From Latrodectus hesperus (lineage: Eukaryota > Arthropoda > Arachnida > Araneae > Theridiidae), in NCBI GenBank assembly GCA_037975125.1, contig CM075853.1, positions 40,757,989 through 40,821,988 of the forward strand: 64,000 nt of DNA. Reading direction: 5' to 3'. Position 1 is the stretch's first letter. Each line of letters starts with the position of its first letter. The notes below the pieces were generated by a model that saw only the letters and a program-made list of their open reading frames with translations, was not told where the DNA came from and ran no database searches. A program made the translations under genes and the position numbers. This document shows positions 34,865 through 43,774 of this stretch, piece by piece.

Positions 34865-35991
34865 TTAAACAGAAGAGCTCCTCCTCCGGAGCCGGAAGGC
34901 ATGTCCTCCATTGATTCCTCGAATGAAAAATCATCATCCGAGAGATGAAGTTTGACAGCGTCCGATTCCAGAGTTAACAAAACTTTACGGGTGGATAAGG
35001 AGGATTTTGTAAGACCCTGCTTTGCAGATTTTAATTTAGAGGCCTTAAAGCCTCTTGTTTTTGTACTTGGAGTTCTTCGAACTGTAGGAGGTGACGATCT
35101 TAGCTTTTGAGATTTTAATTGGGGCAATCCTATAGAAGAAAGTGTCAGAGTATCCGTTTGTGTACTCATACATTTGGTGACCTTTTTGGCTACGGCCGCA
35201 TAACTCACTCCAGACTGTGGCGTACGAGAGGTAACTATTTTCCTCGCCTCAGGAAATGAACATTTATTTTTCACTTTAATCGTGGTGATTTCTTTTTCAT
35301 AACCCCACTGAGGACAACTTCGAGAATAGGAGGGGTGGTCACCATGACAGTTGACACACCTCTCCTTGGCTGTACAGTTCGAGCTATCGTGGCCAACCAC
35401 CGCGCAGCGAGCGCAGGTGGGTTTCCCTCTGCAAGCATTCCTCGAGTGTCCAAAGCGCTGGCATTGGAAACATCGCAAGGGATTTGGAATATACTGTCGA
35501 ACAGGTAAATTCATGTATGCAACTTTAATGTTGTCAGGAAGGTCTGGGGTCGCAAAGGTCAGAATGAGATGTTTAGTATCAATAAACTTATCATCTCTTC
35601 TGACTCTAATGCGTTCAACGCCACAGACCTTTTGACTTTGCAAATTATCCAGAATTTCATCTGTCGAAGTATTCAACAAATCCCTGGCGGAAATCACTCC
35701 ACGTGAAAAATTCAAATTTCCATGAGGCAAGACAGTTACTTCCATATTTGCCATCAGTCGCATATTAATAATTGTGTCTGCTTGAGTAGAGTTTGCAACC
35801 TCTACTAATAGGTCACCTGATCTTAATTTCCGGATACTCCTCACTTCTCCTACAAAACCCGATATTCCTTTTTGAATGAGAAAGGGGGACACTTTTTCAA
35901 ATGAACCCTCCTTTCTTTTAATTATAAAATATTTACAATTGCTATCATTCAACAGATGCTCCCGTTGGAGGAAAGACTTATATTTTTCCAT
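34858..35991 (-). CDS. LINE copy G ORF1, intact gag-like protein (second subfamily)
   Basis: The frame encodes 377 residues from the ATG at 35991 (MEKYKSFLQREH), in register with the starts of A, D2 and E. An in-frame ATG also exists at 36036. Three CCHC knuckles are intact (CFQCQRFGHSRNAC, CARCAVVGHDSSNC, CVNCHGDHPSYSRSC). Sequence differs clearly from the A/D2/E group and resembles copy C. It ends LLFKK-TAA at a run of six A, one base short of fusing with ORF2. Confidence 0.87.
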   Translation of the reverse strand: MEKYKSFLQREHLLNDSNCKYFIIKRKEGSFEKVSPFLIQKGISGFVGEVRSIRKLRSGDLLVEVANSTQADTIINMRLMANMEVTVLPHGNLNFSRGVISARDLLNTSTDEILDNLQSQKVCGVERIRVRRDDKFIDTKHLILTFATPDLPDNIKVAYMNLPVRQYIPNPLRCFQCQRFGHSRNACRGKPTCARCAVVGHDSSNCTAKERCVNCHGDHPSYSRSCPQWGYEKEITTIKVKNKCSFPEARKIVTSRTPQSGVSYAAVAKKVTKCMSTQTDTLTLSSIGLPQLKSQKLRSSPPTVRRTPSTKTRGFKASKLKSAKQGLTKSSLSTRKVLLTLESDAVKLHLSDDDFSFEESMEDMPSGSGGGALLFKK

Positions 35992-36489
35992 GTATATAAA
36001 GTTAAAATTTCGGGACCTGACCGCACCACCCACCATCGAGTCCAACAAGGGGATGCAGACCAGCTGCACCAGTGCTAGCCAGGTCCTATACGCTCACAGT
36101 ACATCCCTGAAGTGGCCTCCACCCTTAACGAGTCACCCAGTAGATGTACGGATCGCTTGATCCATAAAGCCGATTGATGTGCTGAGGACCACAACACACC
36201 TCCCGTTTACCTGAAGCAGAGGCCAAAGTAATGTGTTGGTCTCTGGGGGCCTCAATTACCAGGACCCTCCTTTCCAGGGACACGGGTCTCCACGCACGGC
36301 AAACACGTGGGTGATTTTGTCCTCAAGAGTAGCTAATAGCAACAGAGCGGCGAAAGCTACTCAAGAGGAGCCCTCAACCTCTAGCGAGGCAACCACACTG
36401 AGGGAGAAGAGGAAGAAAAAGCAGAAGAGTAGAGGAGAGAGGAAATTAAAGAAGAGGACAGATCACTAGGGTACCTCGGGATTGTGACA

Positions 36490-36526
36490 CCCGTGTTTAC
36501 CTAAAGAAGGTAAACCCCCTGAGGGG
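36490..36526 (-). promoter_or_regulatory. Palindromic 5' terminus of the LINE
   Basis: The exact 5' end, fixed by the duplication of copy G, is CCCCTCAGGGG, followed by GTTTACC and GGTAAAC separated by seven bases. Both can fold into hairpins. Copies A (5437) and E (28925) have the same start. Conservation at the 5' end would suit an internal promoter start or an RNA structure; function is inferred. Confidence 0.5.
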
Positions 36527-36676
36527 TATACTGACAGTAAGAGTGTATTAGAAGCTTTGAAGAATAATAACTATAATTGCCATCCAGTTGTGTCTAAGAT
36601 TTTCAAATTGTTAGATTCTGTTACTAGCAAGAGATTTGAAATATTGTTTTGTTGGATACCAAGCCACATAGGATAG
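36527..36676 (+). mobile_element. LINE copy F, second part after nested copy G
   Basis: It starts with the right copy of the G duplication (36527-36539), continues RNase H (YTDSKSVLEAL to FCWIPSHIG) and stops at 36676, where non-LINE AT-rich DNA begins. The expected 3' end of ORF2, 3'UTR and tail are missing. Confidence 0.85.
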
Positions 36677-36876
36677 ACATTCAACATTCCATTTACTTCA
36701 GTAAAGTTATGTTTTCCATTTAAAATTTTGATTATGTTTTTTTATTGCAAAAAATTGTTTAGTTGCTCAGCTACTTTTAGTAAATTATTAATTATTTATT
36801 TTTGTGGAACAGAGAAATTTTTTAATCTCGACTACAATGGCTATAATATTGAAAACAACTTTAAAGTTGCAACTTA
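36677..36876. other. AT-rich spacer between LINE cluster and Harbinger element
   Basis: No gene or repeat is visible. The last three bases, TTA at 36874-36876, are the probable left target-site duplication of the Harbinger element. Confidence 0.5.
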
Positions 36877-36900
36877 GGCAGGCAGCAAACCTGTGCACCG
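36877..36900 (+). repeat. Left terminal inverted repeat of Harbinger element
   Basis: GGCAGGCAGCAAACCTG followed by GTGCACCG; it matches the inverted right end at 43751-43774, with differences only in the inner part. Confidence 0.85.
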
Positions 36901-36974
36901 CGTTGCTTGTGGATGGTGTTTCATCGGTTTCTGTTTTGTGGATCTTTGGTGTCTGGTTTACCAGCCAAACACGA

Positions 36975-37020
36975 AACAATCACGTGATTAATGACGTCAC
37001 TCAAAATATTAACCAATGAA
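36975..37020 (+). promoter_or_regulatory. Candidate Harbinger transposase promoter (E-box, CRE, CCAAT)
   Basis: CACGTG at 36981-36986, TGACGTCA at 36992-36999 and CCAAT at 37013-37017 lie about 70-110 bases upstream of the transposase ATG at 37088. The CRE plus CCAAT pair also occurs at the CCCH gene promoter near 2.2 kb. Confidence 0.45.
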
Positions 37021-37285
37021 AGTTTATTTACAATTTGACTTCCATTCTTAATTCTTGTGTATATTTTCGATTTCAAAAATTATAATCATGCCCAAAACTC
37101 CGACAAATATTGCTTGCAATGCTTTGATTGTATTATCAGCAGCAAATACTATTGCCCAGGTATGTTTGGAAGACAGCAAAAAAGGGAAAAATAAAAAACG
37201 TAGAGGTCCTGATAGACCGTGGATAAAACGCCGAGAAGAACTTGGAGCGAGAAACACCTTAATTGAAGAATTGCGACTGGAAGAT

Positions 37286-37293
37286 GTCCATTC
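37286..37293. repeat. 8-bp target-site duplication of nested transposon, left copy
   Basis: gtccattc, part of the transposase codons for DVHS, is repeated at 38497-38504. Confidence 0.88.
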
Positions 37294-38496
37294 GGAACAA
37301 GTTCAGTATCCCCATACACATGGCGACGCGGCGAATTTTTTTGTCGCCAAGTAGCCAAGCTAGGCGCGGGTTTATTAAAACGGGAAATTTCCCTAAGTTC
37401 GATCGAAAAATATGCATTTCAGAAAATTTAAAAAGGGAAATAAATATAAATAATGGACTTACTTGATATGAAGTTAATCTGACATGCCGATTGGTTATGA
37501 CATGCCGATTTATTTCGACTTATTCGTTTGGCACCAGTGTCATATTTCAGTAAAAATAATTATCTAATTTTACAAAAAAAGCATGCAAAAATATTTTTAT
37601 AAATATATACACTTTATAAAATTTTAAAAAAATGCATGCAAAAACTTATTTTTCAAATGTATACATTTTTTAAATTAAAAAAAAACATGAATAAAATATT
37701 TTTTAAATATATACACATTTTAAGTAAATAAAAATGAAACACGAATACAATAAAAAAATACATGTAAGCAATAGAATTTAAATAAAATATTTACACCTTC
37801 TCCAATTCCAATTTCCGTTAAAAATTAATATTCGCGAATCCTAAATTAATTAATAATTTGGAATCCTGAGCAATAATCCATCATTATTATCTTTAATTTT
37901 TGGTAAAATAACTTGTTGATATTTTTCAACAACATTTTGGATAAGAGACATTTTAAATTAAAACAAAAAATAAAGTAATTAAAACAATAAAAAGATGATA
38001 ATAAATTAAGAAAACTAAATAAGGAAAAAAGAATATTTAACGGTTTTAAATATATAAAATTTATCATTTAATAAAAAAAATATATATTAAAATTAAACCA
38101 AATAAAAATAATAATGAAAAAGAAATAGTAAAAAAGAAAAATTTACGATGTTTGGACACTGGCGACAACGAAACACAACCGCGGGAAATCCACCGATTCC
38201 AGCAGCAAAAGTGAACGAAATTAAAATGACTAGCAATTAAAACGTAGAACAATTAGCAAAGAAAGTTCTCGAAGTGAAACTAAAAGAGCTATAGCCACTT
38301 AAAAAAAGCACATATATAGCGTAAAAATTATTTAAAACACGAGAAAAACGGAATCTGGCAAGGAAAAAAATAAAAATAGTAACAAAAACTAAATTTGGCA
38401 ACACTATAATAAAAACAAAAGCTGCAACACTACAACGTAAACAACGGTTACCAGATTTGGCGAGAAATCAGTGTATGGGGATACTGAACTTGTTCC
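37294..38496. mobile_element. Non-autonomous DNA transposon (26-bp inverted repeats, 8-bp duplication)
   Basis: The element is 1,203 bp. Its ends are perfect inverted repeats of 26 bases beginning GGAACAAGTTCAGTATCC. It is flanked by gtccattc at 37286-37293 and 38497-38504. It interrupts exon 1 of the Harbinger transposase, and host coding sequence resumes on the far side with DVHSY-R then a splice donor. No transposase frame is visible in the AT-rich interior. An 8-bp duplication fits hAT, P or Merlin families; the GG start slightly favours Merlin, but the family is not assigned. Confidence 0.88.
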
Positions 38497-38504
38497 GTCC
38501 ATTC
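38497..38504. repeat. 8-bp target-site duplication of nested transposon, right copy
   Basis: gtccattc, identical to 37286-37293, immediately follows the inverted terminal repeat. Confidence 0.88.
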
Positions 38505-40070
38505 TTATAGGTAAGTTATTTTTGATAAATTATAATCTTCACACTCTTTATGGTGTCCCTGAAATTTGATTCTTTCCTTTTTTATTTAGTACGAAGATTT
38601 TACGGCTAAACTGAGTATTACGGTCTAACATATAATTTGCTGGAAAGTATGTAAATTTACACAGTTAGAACTCTAGTTAAATATTTTCTTATAAACACAA
38701 TGTCTATATTCCAAAAAATTATTAATGTGAAAATGTTTTATCACTCATTGAAAGGGGATATAAAAAAACATGATACAGTCATGAGGAATGCCATCAAACC
38801 TGATGAGCGGCTGGCAATAACCTTGAAATTTTATGCTACTGGAATGACCTATCGGGAACTGTCATATGTTTTCCGGGTGGGAGAGAGAACAGTTTCAAAT
38901 ATTGTTTGAGAAATGACTTCGGCCATCGTGAAAAATCTAAAATTCACTTTTAAATGGCCTGAAAATCAAAATGATTGGAAGGAAATTGCAAGTGGATTTT
39001 CATTTCGGTGTGATCTTCCTAACTGTGTAGGTGCAGTAGATGGAAAACACATCGTGATGAGAAAGCCAAATGATTCTGGATCTCATTACCATAATTATAA
39101 GGGTACTGAGTCCATTGTATTACTGGCTATAGTGGATTCAAATCTCGTGTTCCGATACATTGATGTGGGTGTAAATGGTCGCATCAGTGATGGAGGAGTT
39201 TGGGATAGATGCCGTATTAGTCACCTCCTAAATCAAAATAAACTGCAACTATCTTGCAATGAAGTTTTGCCAGGAAATTCTATTACTACTGCGCAATACT
39301 TTGTAGCAGATGCAGCGTTTCCTCTATCCCAGCACCTAATGAAACCATATCCTGATAGGTCATTAACAGCACCACAAGCAATTTTTAACTAGAGGTATCA
39401 CTTTTATATATATGTTATAATAAATAATAGTTTTTCCAAATCAAAATTATGACAGTAATATTGAACTTTGTATGTAATAATATTCTGAATTTGTATGATT
39501 ATTTTCTATGTGCATAGAATTATTTAACGATACTTATCATGATAACATTTTATATTGTTTTATTTCCATCATTATTTTTCTTTAAATCAACAAGATTAAT
39601 GCATGAATGAAATAAATTTTAAACTTTCAAAATAGAGGTGAAACAAATTTAATTTATAATTTTTAAAGCATATCTTTCTAATAGGCTGTCAAGAGCAAGA
39701 AGGTGTGTCGAGTATGCTTTTGGAGTGTTGGCTTCAAGGTTTCGGTTATTTCAAACCAATATAAACCTGCAACCTCCAATTGTGAAAAATCTTGTCATTG
39801 TTACTTGCAACCTGCACAATTATTTGATATCAAACACCTCTACCTATGCAAGCAATGACCAAGACACTGTTATGTAAGAATCTGTTTTTTATTTATGAAT
39901 CATATAAAAATTAGGGTATAAATATAATTTTCATTTACAATTTGCAGATCACCATCCCAAATCATGAACCTGTCTCCTTCTTCTTCAAGAAATGCGGTCT
40001 AAACTGACCCATTATTTTTTAACAGTAGCTGGTAGAGTTGAATGGCAATATAGAACAGCAGGTATGTTTT

Positions 40071-40225
40071 ACTTTAACTTAAATCACAAAATGAAAATTA
40101 AAAAATGCATTCACTAACAATTTAATTTTTTAACAAGTTTAATTACATTTAAAGGAATAAATTGTTTGCTTATCTTTTATTACAATTTTAACTATTTGTG
40201 AATGATTAAAATATATATATAATTC
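40071..40225 (+). repeat. Direct repeat inside transposase intron, copy 1
   Basis: The stretch with CTTAAATCACAAAATGAAA, ATGCATTCACTAA and TAACTATTTGTGAATGATTAAAATATATATA is repeated in diverged, shortened form at 40812-40930. Confidence 0.65.
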
Positions 40226-40811
40226 TTTTATTTAATTTAAATTTATTCATTAAATTCAGAAATTTTTTTCTTATTTCAAAATTAATAATAAATTTTACAT
40301 GATGCAGCACTTTAGAATTTTTTTACCATGATAAGCACTGTCAAAGCCAAAATTAATTTGTATTATTTTCCTGCCAAATTGCTGAATTTCAGTATACCAC
40401 TAAAACTTATATCAAAATTACATTATAATATTTGTTAATAGGTTTTTTAAGAGTGTTAAACATTCTACAGCATTACACAAGAAATTGATACAATAAATTT
40501 AAAATAAAAATACATTGAAGCTACGAATCAATAGAAATATATAAAACTTTTGTAAAATTAACATCGATTAGAAAGGTTTATATACATAAGGAATATTTCT
40601 CTTAATTTGAATAAGAATTATGATTTAATTGCTGCATATTCTAAAAGTTTGTTTGCAAATTGAAAAAAAAAATTAATTTTTAGAACTGAGATATATCTGC
40701 AACAAAATTCATATAATTATCTTAAATAAAAAACTTGATTTAAACTCTGACAAACAAAGAGAACAAATAAATCCATTATTTCTGTGATAAAATCAGCTCA
40801 TACTGGAACTT

Positions 40812-40930
40812 TGTTTAACTTAAATCACGAAATGAAACTAAAAAAATGTATTCACTAATAATTTAATCATTATCTTTTTAATCAATTTAACTATTTGTGA
40901 ATAATTAAATTATATATATACATAATTTGC
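40812..40930 (+). repeat. Direct repeat inside transposase intron, copy 2
   Basis: Matches 40071-40225 (CTTAAATCACGAAATGAAAC, ATGTATTCACTAATAATTTAA, TAACTATTTGTGAATAATTAAA). About 0.6 kb of AT-rich intron separates the copies. Confidence 0.65.
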
Positions 40931-41278
40931 TTCACTTTGTTAGTGTGTAGTTACTAGTAAGATTTATCTTGTAATCTACTGTATTTATATAGAACAATAT
41001 AGTGTCTTGTGAAATTTACTTAAGTCAATTATTTGTGTTTTACAGGTTTATCTTGAAGAGAAGAAAATTTCTATTTATTATTTTAAGACTTTGTATCTAT
41101 TATGTTAAATGTGAATAAAAAATTTATAAGTATATAAAGTGTAACTTTTTCTTGTTAAATAATCTTTAACATTATAAAAAGTAAGCAATCATTAAATTAA
41201 TTAACTCAATATAAGTTTTGATAGCAAATGTACAATTAAATTTTATTCAATCAATCACAGAATACTTTAAAATATTTT

Positions 41279-43353
41279 TTATTTTTCGGAAAATAATGAA
41301 TACATTTCATTATGCATCTTTAACATAAAAGCACGTTGCTTATCTTTATTTAGATCTCTAATTACTACATTCATGTAGTTTAAAAAAGTATCTACCTCAT
41401 CCTGAGGTTTTTTTAAAGTTGCAGCTACTTCATTCATCATACTGAAGCAGTTCTTGATTCTTTCTTCATTTGTTTCTGGTGCATCAGCATCGGACCCCAG
41501 TTCTTCTGAATAAGCACTTAGAGTGCTGCTATCAAACTAAAAAAGAACATACAATAATAAATGCTTCTGTGTGTTAGATTAATTTTTAAATAAATCTGAT
41601 TAATTTAGTTTTTATTAGAAGAATCAATCTACAAAATTTAATATGCTTACAATGTAATGAAAATAATAAATCTTCAACGAATTCTTGTTATTTGCATTAC
41701 ATTTATATACATTTATAATAAAACTTTTAATATTTTCATTACACATTATAACATCAAATTACATGCATTATTTTACTTAAAAATACCAGTTTTGTAATAA
41801 ATTGCAGTATTTCATTTAAAATATTCATTTACAAAAGTTGAAAAAATCAATTTATAGAAACCATTTTGTACACAGCAGAATTATTTATTGAAAACTGATT
41901 AAATGAAAAGGTATGTGAAAATTTAATAATGAAATACATTCAACTGCAAAAGAAATTAAAATAATATCCATTATCAATAATGAAGAGTTTCAAGACAATT
42001 GATACACGAGTCATTTTATTAACCTAAGACTGTTTAGTTGAATAATTATTTGAAAAATATTTCAATAATAGTTTTGAGACTTTTAAAAATATGTGCTGCT
42101 AAACAATATTGCAAACTATATGATTAGCAAATAAACTACATAATTTAATTTTAAACAAACTTTTAAAAAAATTACCTCATTTTCATCAGTATCTAAAGAG
42201 TCAATACTAGGTTCCGGATCTTCATCTTTTAAGAACATCATTGATGAGAAGTGTACCCATCTGGATTTATAAACATAATTTGTCCCTGAACCTGAGGTTT
42301 TGTTTTGGGATTTTTTCACCTCTCTACAAAATGAAGACCGTAAATGCTTCCATTTTTTTTTTAAACTTTCCACTGAAAAATTTTTTTTTCAAATTATCTT
42401 TAAAAAATAGTTAACAAATAAATTATAAAATGTTCAATATTAACACACAATGCTGGAGAGAATTCCATAATCATATATTTAAAATAATTGTAATAAACAA
42501 TTTCCATATGAAATGGTTGAGATGAAGCAACACTAAGCACTTGATTACACACACAATCTGATAAAAATTTAATGAAAAGTATCAATTTGGAGAATAATTT
42601 TATTTATGATTTTTGTATTAATAAGCTGTAAATGTTCTTATAAAATTACATAGTGAAAAATTTTATCAAGATCTTTAAGGATCCAAATACTATAGAGTTC
42701 TAAAATTGTTAACCTTTTACAAGCATAAAATTTAAATAACATTTCTAAAGCTTATTTCAACTGCACATGCAACTTATTTAAAACAACATTCACAGTTCTT
42801 TGAAATGAATTCTTAAACAATGAATTATAGACTGAATTGTGAAATCATAAAAATTTTTTAATACAAATACTTATGCATTTGCATTATATTAAAAATCCTA
42901 ATTTAATAAATAATATTTCATTTCATAGTCTGTTTCATAGTAGTTAAATGAAAACTCAAAAAATAGAAATAAATTTATTTATCATATTAAAGTTAAAGCA
43001 TTTAATACATTCATAAAAGTAGTTATAAATACAACAATATATTTCATATTATCTAATTTAACGTTTCTGCAGTGTTTTAAATGCAGTTTAAATTTAAAAA
43101 GTTTTATTCAGTTAATTTTTACTAAAAATATTCAAAAATAATTTTTAACTTTAAAAAGCAAATTGCTGTAAGGAAGATTTAAAAAAAAAATAGTTTTTAA
43201 AAATCTAGTAAAATCTTACCAGAGAAATGTTTTTCAAAATTGCTATTGATTTCTCCACTGAGATCTTTATACAGTTGAGATTTTTTATTTTTATTAAAAT
43301 ACTTTTCATCTCTTGGGTCCCACAAACACCTGTTACCTATTGAAAAATACATA

Positions 43354-43442
<89 letters not shown>

Positions 43443-43642
43443 CAAATACATAAATATATATAACAAAACAAAAAATAAAATTCTAAAAAAATTGACCAAT
43501 TAAATTAAACTTACTTTTAAAATATTCAATAATAAATTCTTCAATTTCTACAGAAAACTTATTAGACTCTATGCTGTCCAAACGGCACGAATCAAGTAAA
43601 CATACACTTGTCACTCGGTTGTGGACAAAAAAAATTTAACAT
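41279..43642 (-). CDS. MADF-domain protein of the Harbinger element (four exons)
   Basis: Exons read on the minus strand are 43515 to about 43640, 43220-43336, 42176-42372 and 41279-41536. All junctions have GT-AG signals and phases fit, giving one continuous frame from VEIEEFIIEYFK through NRCLWDPRDEKYFNKN and SLKKKWKHLRSSF to VYKSRWVHFSSMMFL, the MADF fold (Myb-like DNA binding). An acidic linker and a helical C-terminus (FMLKMHNEMYSLFSEK) follow, with AATAAA near 41243. In Harbinger elements this partner carries the transposase to the nucleus and DNA ends. No in-frame ATG is found in exon 1. An ATG at 43642 is one base out of frame across a run of eight T, so the start is damaged or lies in an unseen exon. 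Confidence 0.82.
43357..43437. repeat. (TA)n microsatellite
   Basis: About 40 uninterrupted TA units in the first intron of the MADF gene. The length may vary between individuals or be imprecise in the assembly. Confidence 0.95.
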
Positions 43643-43750
43643 GCTGAATACTCCATTTGGTGGAAAGCTCCACCTCAATTAGACGTCATTTCGTGGATGA
43701 CTGGAGGATGGTTGGTGTACAGCTGGTAGTCATCCACCGTGTCCGGTTGA

Positions 43751-43774
43751 CGGTGACCAGGTTTGCTGCCTGCC
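43751..43774 (-). repeat. Right terminal inverted repeat of Harbinger element
   Basis: Read on the minus strand it begins GGCAGGCAGCAAACCTGG then TCACCG, matching the left end at 36877. TTA follows one base beyond, at 43776-43778. Confidence 0.85.

Larger units (their letters stand above)
30947..36526 (-). mobile_element. LINE copy G, full length, nested in copy F
   Basis: A 5,580-bp insertion bounded by a 13-bp target-site duplication defines the complete element: 5' start CCCCTCAGGGGG at 36526 and CCAA tail at 30947. ORF1 is intact and ORF2 has one nonsense codon. Host reading frame F continues on the other side, which proves a single clean insertion and fixes both element ends. Confidence 0.93.
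37088..41056 (+). pseudogene. HARBI1-like (PIF/Harbinger) DDE transposase, dead
   Basis: The N-terminal part (37088-37293) has the RPWIKRREELGARNTLIEEL motif typical of PIF transposases. It is split by a nested transposon and resumes at 38505-38510 before a GTAAGT donor. The catalytic part (38700-39394) shows the HTH-like DERLAITLKF...YRELSYVFRVG segment, AVDGKHI, YIDVGVNGRISDGGV and FVADAAFPL. Exon 39685-39873 adds RLSRARRCVEYAFGVL with the glutamate; further exons at 39948-40061 and 41046-41056 complete the C-terminus (EWQYRTAGLS), with AATAAA at 41114. Stops at 38908-38910 (after NIV) and 39390-39392 (after IFN), and frameshifts in exon 2 (near 38620) and in exon 39948-40061, show it is inactive. 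Some exon borders are inferred. Confidence 0.85.
36877..43774. mobile_element. PIF/Harbinger DNA transposon with transposase and MADF genes
   Basis: Terminal inverted repeats of about 24 bases (GGCAGGCAGCAAACCTG and a partly conserved continuation) lie at 36877-36900 and inverted at 43751-43774. TTA flanks the left end directly and occurs one base beyond the right end, in agreement with the three-base TWA duplication typical of this superfamily. Inside are a HARBI1-type DDE transposase on the plus strand and a MADF-domain gene on the minus strand in convergent order, the known two-gene make-up of autonomous Harbinger elements. Confidence 0.87.

Noticed and set aside
5437..36676. CRISPR-like array or satellite made of the six tail repeats
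   Set aside because: The repeats are spaced by whole LINE copies and are their 3' ends; there is no regular spacer pattern and the host is eukaryotic.
5425..36690. A target-site duplication around the whole LINE cluster (ATTCAA on both outer flanks)
   Set aside because: Only six AT-rich bases match, and neither outer boundary is a LINE 3' end, so it is probably chance.
37055..37354. Short independent 99-residue protein at the Harbinger start
   Set aside because: Its C-terminus after DVHS is read into the nested transposon; the real frame continues on the far side at 38505.
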